Below are positions 40,818-49,820 of a stretch of DNA of 64,000 nt, piece by piece; the first letter of the stretch is position 1; the number at the start of each line of letters is the position of its first letter. A program made the translations under genes and the position numbers. Where the stretch lies: the NCBI RefSeq assembly GCF_008014775.2, contig NZ_CP144914.1:2914001-2978000 (forward strand). Reading direction: 5' to 3'. Origin of the DNA: Alkalicoccus halolimnae (GTDB lineage: Bacteria > Bacillota > Bacilli > Bacillales > Salisediminibacteriaceae). The notes beneath the pieces are model-generated. The model was not told the DNA's origin. It saw nothing but the letters and a program-made list of their open reading frames with translations, and made no database searches.

Positions 40818-41264
40818 CTACTCCTCCTCCGGCAGAAAAGCAGAGACCGGGCCGAGCTCATTTATTAAATACGCTCTGACTCTTTCCGGAAAATGCGTAA
40901 AAGCCTCTTTGTTATCGTTAAATGAAGTAATCATCTCCTGCCTGTCGTAGCTGGTATAGTCCTGAAGCAATGTTTTTCGCCACGGCAGAAGCTGCTCCAC
41001 CTGCCTGCCTTCCTCTTTCGAAATCACACGTTCGTCGACGAGAATCGCAGCAATATCCTCAAAGCTTCCAGGGTCCCTCATAATAAATCCATCAATCATC
41101 TGATTACCAACATCCATCATCGACTCAATAATCATCTGACAGACTCTTTCCATCGCAAATACAGCTTTTTTATCCTCTTCCCTGGACGTCTGTTCAAAGA
41201 CTTCTGTTAATTCTTCCATGTAGCGGAGCCGTGATGCAATTAATTTCCGGTCTACAAAGTACAT
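40818..41264 (-). CDS. yutE: DUF86 (HepT-like) protein YutE
   Basis: 148 residues from the ATG at 41262-41264, with AAGGGG upstream; the longer frame to 41315 runs into the divergent glpX leader. HEPN-type helical bundle with GNQMIDGFIMRDPGSFEDIA. HepT toxins carry RxxxxHxY; here the matching segment WRKTLLQDY has Gln for the His. No MntA-type antitoxin is next to it, so a toxin role is unlikely. C-terminal ELGPVSAFL is typical of YutE. Confidence 0.88.
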   Translation of the reverse strand: MYFVDRKLIASRLRYMEELTEVFEQTSREEDKKAVFAMERVCQMIIESMMDVGNQMIDGFIMRDPGSFEDIAAILVDERVISKEEGRQVEQLLPWRKTLLQDYTSYDRQEMITSFNDNKEAFTHFPERVRAYLINELGPVSAFLPEEE

Positions 41265-41436
41265 AATAATTGCCCCTTCCGAATAGTATGTCACATTGAA
41301 TCCGTTACCACTCAATATTCCTCATAAATATCTCATTAAGACATTCCTTTTCCGATTAATGTCTGATACTATAGTAAAGGATTTGGCGTACAACCCTTAT
41401 TATACATGGATTAAAAAAAGATTTGGAGGAATTCAG

Positions 41437-42408
41437 ATGGATCGTGAATTAGCACTTGAGGTAGGTCGTGTAACAGAGGCAGCCGCACTAGCTTCGGCTC
41501 AATGGATGGGAAGAGGTTTGAAAAATGAAGCAGATGACGCTGCCACTTCGGCAATGCGGACGATGTTTGATTCCGTAAATATGGCCGGTACCGTCGTTAT
41601 TGGTGAAGGGGAACTCGACGAAGCACCCATGCTTTACATAGGAGAAAAATTGGGTACTGGAAACGGCCCGGAAGTAGATATAGCTGTCGATCCACTCGAA
41701 GGTACTAATATTGTAGCTAAAGGTCATCCAAACGCCATGGCGGTCATCGCAGTCGCCGACCGCGGTGCTCTGCTTCATGCCCCGGATATGTATATGGAAA
41801 AACTGGTCGTCGGACCGGAAGCTGCCGGCCTTGTCCGCCTGGACGATCCTGTCGAAAAAACCATCGATATTGTAGCGAAAATGAACGACAAACGTGTCCG
41901 CGACGTCACCGTTCTTATTCAGGAGCGGGAAAGACATAACAACCTTGTAAAACGCGTACAGCAGAAAGGTGCGCGCGTAAAGCTCTTCGGCGACGGGGAT
42001 GTAGGCGCTTCTATCGCTGCAGTTATGCCCCGCACTGGTATGGATTTGTTTGTTGGAACCGGCGGAGCACCGGAAGGGGTTATTTCTGCCGCTGCCGTTA
42101 AAGCACTAGGCGGGGATATGCAGGCGCGTCTCGTTCCTTCCAACGCCGAAGAGGCTGCACGATGCCGGGATATGGGAATGGAACAGCCTGATAAGCTGCT
42201 TTTCCTTGATGATCTCGTACGCAGTGACGATGCCATTTTTGCAGCTACAGGGGTATCGACAGGAGAACTTCTCGAAGGGGTCCGTTTCCTCGGCAAAGAC
42301 CTTGTTGAAACCGATACGGTTGTTATGCGCGCTAAAACCGGGACAGTCCGTTTCATAAAAGCTCATCACCGTCTGAATCAGAAGCCTCACCTTATGGAAA
42401 AAGAATAA
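41437..42408 (+). CDS. glpX: Class II fructose-1,6-bisphosphatase GlpX
   Basis: 323 residues from the ATG at 41437, which has TTTGGAGGAATT upstream; the frame open from 41296 is a leader. Metal and substrate motifs: GEGELDEAPMLYIGE, AVDPLEGTN, and GTGGAPEGVISAAAVKALGG. It makes fructose-6-phosphate in gluconeogenesis and is lithium-sensitive in relatives. Divergent from yutE; a strong terminator follows. Confidence 0.95.
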   Translation: MDRELALEVGRVTEAAALASAQWMGRGLKNEADDAATSAMRTMFDSVNMAGTVVIGEGELDEAPMLYIGEKLGTGNGPEVDIAVDPLEGTNIVAKGHPNAMAVIAVADRGALLHAPDMYMEKLVVGPEAAGLVRLDDPVEKTIDIVAKMNDKRVRDVTVLIQERERHNNLVKRVQQKGARVKLFGDGDVGASIAAVMPRTGMDLFVGTGGAPEGVISAAAVKALGGDMQARLVPSNAEEAARCRDMGMEQPDKLLFLDDLVRSDDAIFAATGVSTGELLEGVRFLGKDLVETDTVVMRAKTGTVRFIKAHHRLNQKPHLMEKE

Positions 42409-42457
42409 AAAACAGGCTCTCCTTTTCGATAATAAGAAAAGGCGGAGCCTGTTTTTA
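42409..42457. terminator. Terminator between glpX and yutD
   Basis: AAAACAGGCTC-CCTTTTC pairs with GAAAAGG-GAGCCTGTTTT around a short loop; T-runs in both directions. Confidence 0.88.
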
Positions 42458-42772
42458 TACTTCCTGAATTTCTTCTTCAGTTTCTGTCTCTACTTTTGGT
42501 TTTCTCACTTTTTTCACCACGAAATAAGCGCAGCCGAAATTACAGTATTCATACAAGTATTCATTCAGAAAACTGATTTTGGAATCGGCAGAGGATTTAC
42601 GGTTATTCTCATCGTAAAACCCTTTCAGACGGAGCTGTTCATAGCCCCAGTCCCCGACGATATAATCGTATTTATTTAATATATCACTGTAACGTTCTTT
42701 GAAAGCTTCCTCAGACCATCCATCGTGGACATTTTCTACCATTTCATAGGTGTTACCCTGAACTTCAATCAT
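42455..42772 (-). CDS. yutD: YutD-family protein (DUF1027)
   Basis: 105 residues. Conserved segments HDGWSEEAFKERYSDILNKYDYIVGDWGYEQLRLKGF and YCNFGCAYFVVKK identify YutD. The acidic tail is short. Function unknown; in B. subtilis it sits beside lipA. Confidence 0.88.
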   Translation of the reverse strand: MIEVQGNTYEMVENVHDGWSEEAFKERYSDILNKYDYIVGDWGYEQLRLKGFYDENNRKSSADSKISFLNEYLYEYCNFGCAYFVVKKVRKPKVETETEEEIQEV

Positions 42773-42896
42773 TCTCTAACCACCTGCCTTCTTACTCTCT
42801 ATCTTGCCGGATTACAGCCAAAATTTCAATTCCTTATTACATTATCTATCCAGCAGTCGAATAAAAAAAAGATCTCCTGCTTTATTTACAGTCATA

Positions 42897-42934
42897 TAAA
42901 AAGAGCCTTGAAAAGAAATACTTTTCAGGCCCTC
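42897..42934 (-). terminator. Terminator of lipA
   Basis: GCCTTGAAAAG pairs with CTTTTCAGGC; on the minus strand a TTTTT run follows. It lies 16 bases after the lipA stop. Confidence 0.7.
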
Positions 42935-42949
42935 CCGATTTTAATCGTA

Positions 42950-43834
42950 TCAGCTGTTTGCCTTGGCTGCGTTAACCTGTTCATCGGCATGATAGGAAGA
43001 ACGGACAAGCGGTCCTGCCTCGCAGTGTTTAAAGCCTTTGGAAAGAGCAATCTCTTTCAGCTCAGCAAACTCTTCAGGTGTCCAGTATTTTTTGATCTTG
43101 AGATGGGACTTAGATGGCTGCAGGTACTGGCCGATGGTCATGATGTCAACGTCCGCTTCACGAAGATCGTCCATTAATTCCAAGATCTCTTCTTTTGTTT
43201 CACCGAGACCTATCATCAGGCTCGATTTCGTAGGAATAGTCGGGTTAAGCTGTTTCGAAATACGCAGGACATTAAGTGTGCGGTCGTATTTCGCGCGCGC
43301 ACGGACTCTTGGAGTCAGCCTGCGGATCGTTTCAATATTATGATTAAAAATATCCGGCTTTGCATCAATCAGAGTTTTCACGTTTTCCTCTTTGCCGCCC
43401 ATGTCGGAAGGCAGCACTTCGATACTCGTTCCCGGATTCAGCTTCCGCACCTGTCTGACAGTTTCAGCAAACACAGCTGCACCGCCGTCCCGGAGGTCAT
43501 CTCTCGCTACCGCCGTAATAACTACGTGTTTCAAACCCATGACCTGTACAGACTCGGCAAGGCGCTCCGGCTCATCCCAGTCAAGTTCATTCGGAAGCCC
43601 TGTTTTAACAGCACAGAACCGACAGGCACGGGTGCATACATCACCCAAAATCATAAAGGTGGCCGTTTTTCTTTCCGCCCAGCACTCATGAATGTTCGGA
43701 CATTTCGCTTCTTCACAGACGGTATGCAGACGCTTCTCCCGCATCAGTTTTTTCAAATCTTTATATGACTCATTTGTATTGAGCTTGATTTTCAACCATT
43801 CCGGCTTACGAAGGTATTCTTCCTGCTTCGCCAC
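42950..43834 (-). CDS. lipA: Lipoyl synthase LipA
   Basis: 294 residues. The auxiliary cluster ligands are Cys40, Cys45 and Cys51 ([14 protein letters not shown]); the radical SAM ligands are Cys67, Cys71 and Cys74 (CTRACRFC). The C-terminal RSSYHA provides the Ser ligand. It inserts two sulfurs into octanoyl groups on carrier proteins such as GcvH (63439 in this window) and 2-oxoacid dehydrogenase E2 subunits. Confidence 0.96.
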   Translation of the reverse strand: MAKQEEYLRKPEWLKIKLNTNESYKDLKKLMREKRLHTVCEEAKCPNIHECWAERKTATFMILGDVCTRACRFCAVKTGLPNELDWDEPERLAESVQVMGLKHVVITAVARDDLRDGGAAVFAETVRQVRKLNPGTSIEVLPSDMGGKEENVKTLIDAKPDIFNHNIETIRRLTPRVRARAKYDRTLNVLRISKQLNPTIPTKSSLMIGLGETKEEILELMDDLREADVDIMTIGQYLQPSKSHLKIKKYWTPEEFAELKEIALSKGFKHCEAGPLVRSSYHADEQVNAAKANS

Positions 43835-44017
43835 GAAAGCTCACACCCCTTTTTTAGACTATTGAAATTATGTACGTTTCCGATTCTAACTTTATCACAA
43901 TTTGTTATCAGACTCAAAGCCTTCAGCCTGAATCCAACGTATACTACAGAAGCAGCGGTGACGATTAACTATCCCGTTAGAAGTCTGCTCTTTCTTTTTA
44001 TTTTCTGGATTAAAAAA
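43835..44017. other. lipA upstream region
   Basis: 183 bp between the lipA start and MITE copy E. No gene; the lipA promoter must be here or inside the element, but no clear hexamer pair stands out. Confidence 0.4.
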
Positions 44018-44341
44018 GCTGTGTTAAAGTCTGTTAACAGAGGCACTCATGCAAAACCTTGCACCATGCGGTATGAAAATGGCTTTCTACAGGAAGCGAA
44101 CATCCCTTTATACAGGTGGAATGAATGATGGTCAAAAGAGATTTTCTTTATTAGAAGACAGATCCTCCTCCGTATTTTTACCGGGAGCTGGAGGGCACAT
44201 GGGGCGACTCCTGGGCGATGAAGGACGAGCCCACTCCGTTCGACGGAAGGGAGGACGGAATTAGCTGAGGCCGGCCCGGAGCGTCTCCATGGAAACGAAA
44301 GCGCACGTTCACCGCTTATCTACTTTATTTTCAAGGCAGCC
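44018..44341 (-). mobile_element. MITE-like element, copy E (about 324 bp), reverse orientation
   Basis: Read on the minus strand it starts GGCTGCCTTGAAAATAAAG and follows copy A closely for about 300 bp (GTGCGCTTTCGTTTCCATGG, CCTCAGCTAATTCCGTCC, TTTTGCATGAGTG), ending CTTTAACACAGC. The flanks share TAAAAAA (44011-44017; 44342-44348), a weak duplication that may be chance. It is the best full-length partner of copy A. Confidence 0.75.
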
Positions 44342-44431
44342 TAAAAAACACTGGATCCCGGTAATAAATCTGCGCCTTTTAATCTTTCAAAATTACCCGT
44401 GAAAAACCACCTGCTCCACCTTCCGGCATGT

Positions 44432-44464
44432 AAAAGCGGCCTGACAATTTATGTCAGGCCGCTT
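44432..44464 (-). terminator. Terminator of the NSS transporter gene
   Basis: AAGCGGCCTGAC pairs perfectly with GTCAGGCCGCTT; TTTT follows on the minus strand. Confidence 0.78.
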
Positions 44465-44524
44465 CACGATTATAAGAAGCCGTTTTATTACAGCTTCGTT
44501 TCCTCTGAACATAAAATCATGCTC

Positions 44525-45874
44525 TTAACCGAAAATATTTTGAAATAAAATCCAGATAATGCCTAACGGAGCAACAATTCTCAGCATCCAGATCCAGAGG
44601 ATCCCAATACCAGAATCCGTTAGACCCGTTTCCTTAAGTGCGTCTACTTTATTCCATCCCCATCCGACAAATAAAGCGACAATCAGTCCGCCTAAAGGCA
44701 GCGTGTACTGATCTGTTATCATATCGATAAAATCAAGAAACGGAAGTCCCGCAATCTGCATCGTCAGCGGACCGCCCTGACTGAGCGCAGAAGGAATCCC
44801 AAGCAGTGTTACTGCGAGCCCTGCAAGAAGAGTTGCTTTGCGGCGGTGCCAGTTCAGCTGACGCATTACGTAGGACACACTTACTTCAAGCAGAGAAATT
44901 GCCGAAGACAGTGCAGCAATGAAAACAAGGAAGAAGAAGAATATAGCGAATACCGTTCCTCCAGCCCCCATCTGGTTAAACACTTCCGGAAGCACGATGA
45001 AAATGAGTCCCGGACCTGCGTCCGGCTCGATGTTTGCGAAAGTGAATACTGCCGGGAATATAACAATACCTGCAATGATGGCAAACAGTGTATCCAATGT
45101 TACTACTCCACCTGCAGCACTTGTAAGTTTTGCATTTTTCGATAAATAACTACTGTAAGTAATCATTGCCCCCATACCGAGCGAGAGCGTGAAGAACGCC
45201 TGTCCGACAGCAGAAGCATATACGCTTGGATCAGTAAAGGCATTCCAGTCTGGAGTGAAAAGGAAAGCAAGTCCTTCCCCCGCTCCGTCCAGCGTTAAGC
45301 TGAACCCTGCAAGAAAGATAAGAATAATAGCCAGCAGCGGCATGAAAATTTTATTGGACAGCTCGATTCCCTGCTTTACACCGAAGAATACGATAGCAAT
45401 AACAAATGCCATAAACAGTACCTGCCAGAAAATCGGACCGCCGACACCTCCGATAAAGTTCACAAAGTAGTCTGCATAGCCTCCTTCAGCTACGCTTCCT
45501 GCATCACCGGAAAGATAAGCGAAAATATAGTGGCCGACCCACCCGGCAATAACGCCGTAAAAAGAAAGAATTAAAAACGACGTGAGAACTCCGAGGATAC
45601 CGCCGATCACCCACGGTTTTCCGGGAGCTATGTTATTAAAAGAACCGACAACATCCGACTGGCCTCTGCGACCGATAGAAAATTCCGCCATAAGTACAGG
45701 CAGACCGATAAGGAAAATACACAATACGTAAACAAGCAGGAAAGCGGCGCCCCCGCTTTCCCCTGCAACATAGGAAAAACGCCATATATTCCCAAGCCCT
45801 ACGGCAGAACCTACCGCTGCAAGAATAAATCCGAGCCTTGAAGTAAATCTTTCTCTTGGTTTATTCAAATCCAT
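44525..45874 (-). CDS. Sodium-dependent transporter, neurotransmitter:sodium symporter family
   Basis: 449 residues from the ATG at 45872-45874, eight bases after GAGGGGGG. Eleven to twelve membrane helices with LeuT fold. Helix 1 has SAVGLGNIWRFSYVAGESGGAAF, which lines the sodium and substrate sites; helix 6 has FFTLSLGMGAMITYSSYL. It takes up an amino acid or related amine with sodium. The bacterial subgroup (YocR/YhdH-like) has unknown substrates. Single-gene unit. Confidence 0.9.
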   Translation of the reverse strand: MDLNKPRERFTSRLGFILAAVGSAVGLGNIWRFSYVAGESGGAAFLLVYVLCIFLIGLPVLMAEFSIGRRGQSDVVGSFNNIAPGKPWVIGGILGVLTSFLILSFYGVIAGWVGHYIFAYLSGDAGSVAEGGYADYFVNFIGGVGGPIFWQVLFMAFVIAIVFFGVKQGIELSNKIFMPLLAIILIFLAGFSLTLDGAGEGLAFLFTPDWNAFTDPSVYASAVGQAFFTLSLGMGAMITYSSYLSKNAKLTSAAGGVVTLDTLFAIIAGIVIFPAVFTFANIEPDAGPGLIFIVLPEVFNQMGAGGTVFAIFFFFLVFIAALSSAISLLEVSVSYVMRQLNWHRRKATLLAGLAVTLLGIPSALSQGGPLTMQIAGLPFLDFIDMITDQYTLPLGGLIVALFVGWGWNKVDALKETGLTDSGIGILWIWMLRIVAPLGIIWILFQNIFG

Positions 45875-46192
45875 GATCATTACCCCCCTCATTTGTCTTT
45901 CTAATTAATAGATTAAACATGATATAAGTATGAGAATCTACTGATTCCTCCTCCCTTTAATATTTCCTTATTTTTTCAAGTTCAGCCACTTTGCTATTTC
46001 ATTATAATTATTATCCATTAAAAAGTCAAAGACTTTTCAGAATATTAATTTTAAGCAGAAAATTGTGTGTTTATGCACATTTACTCTATTTCTATAGCAG
46101 AACAAAGCATTTATTATTGTTGAAAAAAGTTCAAAAATACTTTCAGGTCATAATATATGCAGGCATGAGTAATGCTGGGTCTTTCGTATATT

Positions 46193-46223
46193 AAAAACCC
46201 TGCCGGAAAATTTCCGGCAGGGT
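46193..46223 (-). terminator. Terminator of the NhaC-family gene
   Basis: ACCCTGCCGGAAA and TTTCCGGCAGGGT form a 13-bp perfect stem; TTTTT follows on the minus strand. Confidence 0.9.
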
Positions 46224-46233
46224 ACCTTATTTT

Positions 46234-47808
46234 TTATCCTTTTTGCAATACAGGTGCTGGTAGTTTCTGCGTGTAAATCCGCATTAAAAACAATATTACT
46301 GCCAGTACAATTATCCCTGTCAGCAGCCCAAGCAGCGTACTGCCCGTAAATCCAAGTGTAAGGAAGGAGGCAGTTGCTGTAATGCCTATCAGCACCGCGT
46401 AAGGGAGCTGAGTCAGCACGTGATCAATGTGATGACTGCCTGCCCCGGCGGAAGATAGAATGGTTGTATCGGAAATAGGAGAGCAGTGATCTCCAAAAAT
46501 CGAACCTGCAAGTACCGCTGCCAGTACCGGCAGCATCATAGTAATATCTGTCGCTGCCGCAATATCTCCGGCAATTGGGAGCATGATAGCAAATGTACCC
46601 CAGGAGGTTCCTGTGCTGAACGCCATAAAGCCTGCGATCAGAAACAGGAGGGCCGGAAGAAGAGCTACAGGAATAAAGGTATCGACCTGGGCTGCAAGAT
46701 ACTCTCCCGTGCCGAGCCCATCAATGATTTCAATAATTGTCCATGCAAAAATCAAAATGTAAATAGCAGGAAGCATGGATTTAATTCCGGACCACAATCC
46801 AAAGCTTATATGCTTCACACTGACTTTTCGCATAAAGGAAAGGAGAAGGGCAGACGCAAAACTTATTAGTCCTCCGTAAAGAAGGGCGGCAGCTACATCT
46901 GTGTTTTCAAATGTAGCAAGCAGGGACGGCGCTCCCTCTGTTGCCTGAATACCAGTTACCACCATAAAGATGACAGTCGCTGCCACCAGTGTGAGGATAG
47001 GAATCAGCAGATCAGCCACTTTCCCTTCGGCCTGGGGACTTGCTTCTGTATTTTCGCCCGGGATCGCTCCTTTTGAACGGTCGACCAGTTCCCCGGTCTC
47101 AACCGCTCTTATTTCATGGTCTCTCATCGGGCCAACATCAAGCTTCCAGTAGGCGACAGCAAAAACGGCAATAATCGCGAAGACTGCATAAAAGTTCATT
47201 GGTGCAATCAGCAGGAATGCCTGCAGGGCTTCATACTGAACTACACCGTGTGTCGTCAGAATACCGCCGATAATTGCAATAATGTAGGCTCCCCAGCTGG
47301 AAACAGGTGAAATGACGCACATCGGCGCTGCCGTGGAATCGACCACATACGCTAATTTCGCACGGGAAATGCGGTGTCTGTCTGTCAGCGGACGACTGAC
47401 ATTACCAACGGTCAAACTGTTGAAATAATCGTCAATAAATATGATGACACCGAGAAAAGCTGCGGTAAACTGTGCTCCGATCCGTGTTTTCACACGTTTC
47501 ATTGCCCACTCCCCGAATGCACGTCCACCGCCGGTGATGGTAATCAGTGCTGCGATCATTCCTAAAAGCAGCAGGAAAAGAATGATATAAAATTCCCACG
47601 TGTTTATTCCATCTTCCGTAATAAATATATTCGTAACAATATTGAGAATATCCATGACAGCCGCGTTTACAAACATATCCTCTGTCTGATGTATCATCAA
47701 TGCACCAGTTAAAATACCCACTCCAAGTGAAAGCAGTACACGTTTTGTAATTAATACGAGTACGAGCGCCAGGACAGGAGGAAGCAGCGATAAAATTCCG
47801 TGATCCAT
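46234..47808 (-). CDS. NhaC-family transporter under a lysine riboswitch (probable lysine transporter)
   Basis: 524 residues from the ATG at 47806-47808, preceded by GAGAGGAGTAAG. Thirteen or so helices; IFIDDYFNSLTVGNVSRPLTD, ISPVSSWGAYIIAIIGG and SIFGDHCSPISDTTILSSAGAGS mark the NhaC Na+/H+ antiporter family. The 5' leader holds an L-box (48056-48219) with its own terminator, which implies that lysine shuts the gene off. NhaC-like genes with L-boxes are regarded as lysine importers, so I favour lysine uptake over sodium/proton exchange. Confidence 0.85.
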   Translation of the reverse strand: MDHGILSLLPPVLALVLVLITKRVLLSLGVGILTGALMIHQTEDMFVNAAVMDILNIVTNIFITEDGINTWEFYIILFLLLLGMIAALITITGGGRAFGEWAMKRVKTRIGAQFTAAFLGVIIFIDDYFNSLTVGNVSRPLTDRHRISRAKLAYVVDSTAAPMCVISPVSSWGAYIIAIIGGILTTHGVVQYEALQAFLLIAPMNFYAVFAIIAVFAVAYWKLDVGPMRDHEIRAVETGELVDRSKGAIPGENTEASPQAEGKVADLLIPILTLVAATVIFMVVTGIQATEGAPSLLATFENTDVAAALLYGGLISFASALLLSFMRKVSVKHISFGLWSGIKSMLPAIYILIFAWTIIEIIDGLGTGEYLAAQVDTFIPVALLPALLFLIAGFMAFSTGTSWGTFAIMLPIAGDIAAATDITMMLPVLAAVLAGSIFGDHCSPISDTTILSSAGAGSHHIDHVLTQLPYAVLIGITATASFLTLGFTGSTLLGLLTGIIVLAVILFLMRIYTQKLPAPVLQKG

Positions 47809-47993
47809 TTTTCTTACTCCTCTCAAGATACTATTTTCCGTTCTGCAATTTGCCGTAAGAGATATTTCTACAGTCATGATGAAATATATTGATCCCTATT
47901 TCTCGATCTCTATGAGCATTCCTGTGCTTGCCATTAATGGTCTGCTGCGGGACTGTCTCTTTTGAAAAGCGGCTATTATACGGGGAACAGCGC

Positions 47994-48021
47994 AAAAAAA
48001 AGACAGGGAAGACCCTGCCTT
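47994..48021 (-). terminator. Terminator hairpin of the lysine riboswitch
   Basis: Minus strand AGGCAGGG-TCTT-CCCTGTCT followed by seven T. It lies 35 bases past the riboswitch core and 185 bases before the gene, so it can act as the expression platform. Confidence 0.87.
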
Positions 48022-48055
48022 TGTAAAGAAACAGATAATCCCTTCATGCCATGCC

Positions 48056-48219
48056 GGCAGCTCTCCGCAGATACGCGACAGTGCTTCACCTGTTCGATGA
48101 AGCCCCAGCTCCTGTAAGCAGACGAGCTTACAGGGCTTCGGCGATAACACCTTTCACGCATCGTCTCTGCCTCCGTCCGGCTCTGATACGTTAATGATTG
48201 TTCCCGCTCCTCTACCTCA
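48056..48219 (-). promoter_or_regulatory. Lysine riboswitch (L-box)
   Basis: On the minus strand the aptamer starts GAGGTAGAGGAGCGGGAACA and ATCATTAACG, continues with GAAAGG and CGCCGAAGC, a hairpin closed by GCTTACAGGAGCTGGG, another hairpin (GCTTCATC/GGTGAAGC), ACTGTCGCG and GGAGAGCTGCC, closing the P1 stem with GGTAG. These blocks follow the L-box consensus in order. Placed upstream of the NhaC-type gene with an intrinsic terminator between. Only the outer ends are uncertain. Confidence 0.88.
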
Positions 48220-48267
48220 TTCAGTATGAGGTATTATCTTATATATTTTTTAACCTGATAAAATATA

Positions 48268-48771
48268 TCACATCTTTTCAAGCGAATCAATATTCCTCTC
48301 TAAAATTTGAAAAACATGCGGATAGACATTTTTTTCGTCCACTGTTCCCGTTTCTGCCGATACTAAAGTCCATTCCGTTTCTATCAGTTCAGGAAAAAAG
48401 GTGTCTCCTTCAAAGTCGGCTTCAATTTTTGTTAAATAAATTCTTGTGGCATCCTTCATAAACTTCTCATAGAGAGAAGCTCCCCCCATGATGACGAGTT
48501 CCTCATCTTCCGTTTCCAACGCTCTAATTTCATCCGGATCATGATAAACCTCGATTCCTTCCGCTTTGAAATCAGGATTCGACGTGAGAACAATGTTTCT
48601 TCTCCCAGGAAGCGGCTTCCCGATCGACTCAAATGTTTTTCTGCCCATCACGATAGTTTTTCCATAAGTCGTAGCCTTGAAAAACTTCAGATCATTTGGA
48701 AGATGCCACGGCATGCCTCCGTCTTTACCAATGACTCTGCCCCGGTCCATCGCTGCGATCATAGAAATCAT
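48268..48771 (-). CDS. dfrA: Dihydrofolate reductase
   Basis: 167 residues. Substrate-site [13 protein letters not shown] with the catalytic Asp27, NADPH sites [23 protein letters not shown] and [11 protein letters not shown]. It restores tetrahydrofolate used up by ThyA. Its ATG overlaps the thyA stop by four bases. Also named folA or dfrA. Confidence 0.95.
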   Translation of the reverse strand: MISMIAAMDRGRVIGKDGGMPWHLPNDLKFFKATTYGKTIVMGRKTFESIGKPLPGRRNIVLTSNPDFKAEGIEVYHDPDEIRALETEDEELVIMGGASLYEKFMKDATRIYLTKIEADFEGDTFFPELIETEWTLVSAETGTVDEKNVYPHVFQILERNIDSLEKM

Positions 48772-49562
48772 ACAGATACCTTCCCTTTAATGGCAGGGTG
48801 AGGATCATAGCCTGTCAGTTCAAAATCTTCAAATCGGAAATCTTCTATCTTTTTCACATCCGGATTGAGCTTCATTTTTGGAAGAGGACGCGGTTCTCTT
48901 GTCAGCTGCAGTCTCACCTGTTCCAGATGATTGTTATAAATATGCACATCGCCAAAGGTATGCACGAAATCTCCCGGCTCCAAACCGCACTCCTGGGCAA
49001 TCATCATCGTAAGCAGCGCATAGGAACCGATGTTAAACGGTACACCGAGAAACACATCCGCTGACCTCTGATAAAGCTGGCAGGAAAGTTTTCCGTCGGC
49101 AACATAAAACTGAAACAGACAGTGGCAGGGAGCCAGCGCCATTTCTTCAAGCTCGCCGACGTTCCATGCATTTACAATGAGTCTGCGGGAATTGGGATTT
49201 TCCTTAATCTCTTCGATGACTGTCCGGAGCTGGTCAATCGTTTCACCGGAAGGAGCCGGCCAGCTCCGCCACTGACGTCCGTATACCGGTCCAAGATCTC
49301 CATTTTCGTCCGCCCATTCGTTCCAAATACGAACACCGTTTTCCTGAAGATAACTGACATTCGTATCTCCTTTTATAAACCAGAGAAGTTCATGAATCAT
49401 CGCTTTAACGGCCATTTTTTTCGTACTGACCAGAGGAAAGCCTTCCTGCAGGTCAAAACGCATCTGATAGCCGAACGTGCTGATCGTCCCTGTTCCCGTT
49501 CTGTCTCCTTTATTCGTTCCGTTATCGAGGATATGCCGGCAAAGGTCTAAATAAGCATGCAT
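48768..49562 (-). CDS. thyA: Thymidylate synthase (folate-dependent)
   Basis: 264 residues. Catalytic Cys146 in [12 protein letters not shown], phosphate-binding RDRTGTGT-like [11 protein letters not shown] near the start, paired Arg in [11 protein letters not shown], and C-terminal [13 protein letters not shown]. It methylates dUMP to dTMP. A 26-bp solo element and MITE copy G lie directly upstream (49597-49810). Confidence 0.96.
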   Translation of the reverse strand: MHAYLDLCRHILDNGTNKGDRTGTGTISTFGYQMRFDLQEGFPLVSTKKMAVKAMIHELLWFIKGDTNVSYLQENGVRIWNEWADENGDLGPVYGRQWRSWPAPSGETIDQLRTVIEEIKENPNSRRLIVNAWNVGELEEMALAPCHCLFQFYVADGKLSCQLYQRSADVFLGVPFNIGSYALLTMMIAQECGLEPGDFVHTFGDVHIYNNHLEQVRLQLTREPRPLPKMKLNPDVKKIEDFRFEDFELTGYDPHPAIKGKVSV

Positions 49563-49596
49563 GTAATTCTCTCCTTTTAGAGGTTGTTTTAATTTT

Positions 49597-49622
49597 AGCT
49601 CTGTTAAAGCTTTAACAGAGCC
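49597..49622. mobile_element. Solo 26-bp palindromic remnant, copy F, with 8-bp flanking repeats
   Basis: Same sequence as copy B: AGCTCTGTTAAAG joined to its inverse. TTAATTTT flanks it on both sides (49589-49596, 49623-49630). It stands 35 bases upstream of the thyA start, next to copy G. Confidence 0.78.
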
Positions 49623-49631
49623 TTAATTTTA

Positions 49632-49810
49632 AGCCACCTTGAAAATAAAGTATATAAGCGATGAAAATGCGCTTTCGTTTCCATGGGGACGCTTTTCGTC
49701 GGGCGGAGTGGGGCTCGTCCTGAATCGCCTCGGAGCTGCCCCATCTCCACTACAGCTTACGGTAAGAAATACAGACCAGGATCTGCTTTCTAATAACGAA
49801 GATCCCGGTT
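49632..49810 (+). mobile_element. MITE-like element, copy G, truncated right
   Basis: AGCCACCTTGAAAATAAAG and the next 170 bases follow copy A (GCGCTTTCGTTTCCATGG, GCCCCATCTCCACTACAGC), then stop near CGGTTGAA before the yunD 3' end. No right end or flanking repeat is seen. Confidence 0.65.
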
Positions 49811-49820
49811 GAAAAAACAT

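Noticed and set aside
41296..41436. N-terminal extension of GlpX to 41296
   Set aside because: The ATG at 41437 has a strong ribosome site and matches the family start; the extension overlaps the yutE upstream region.
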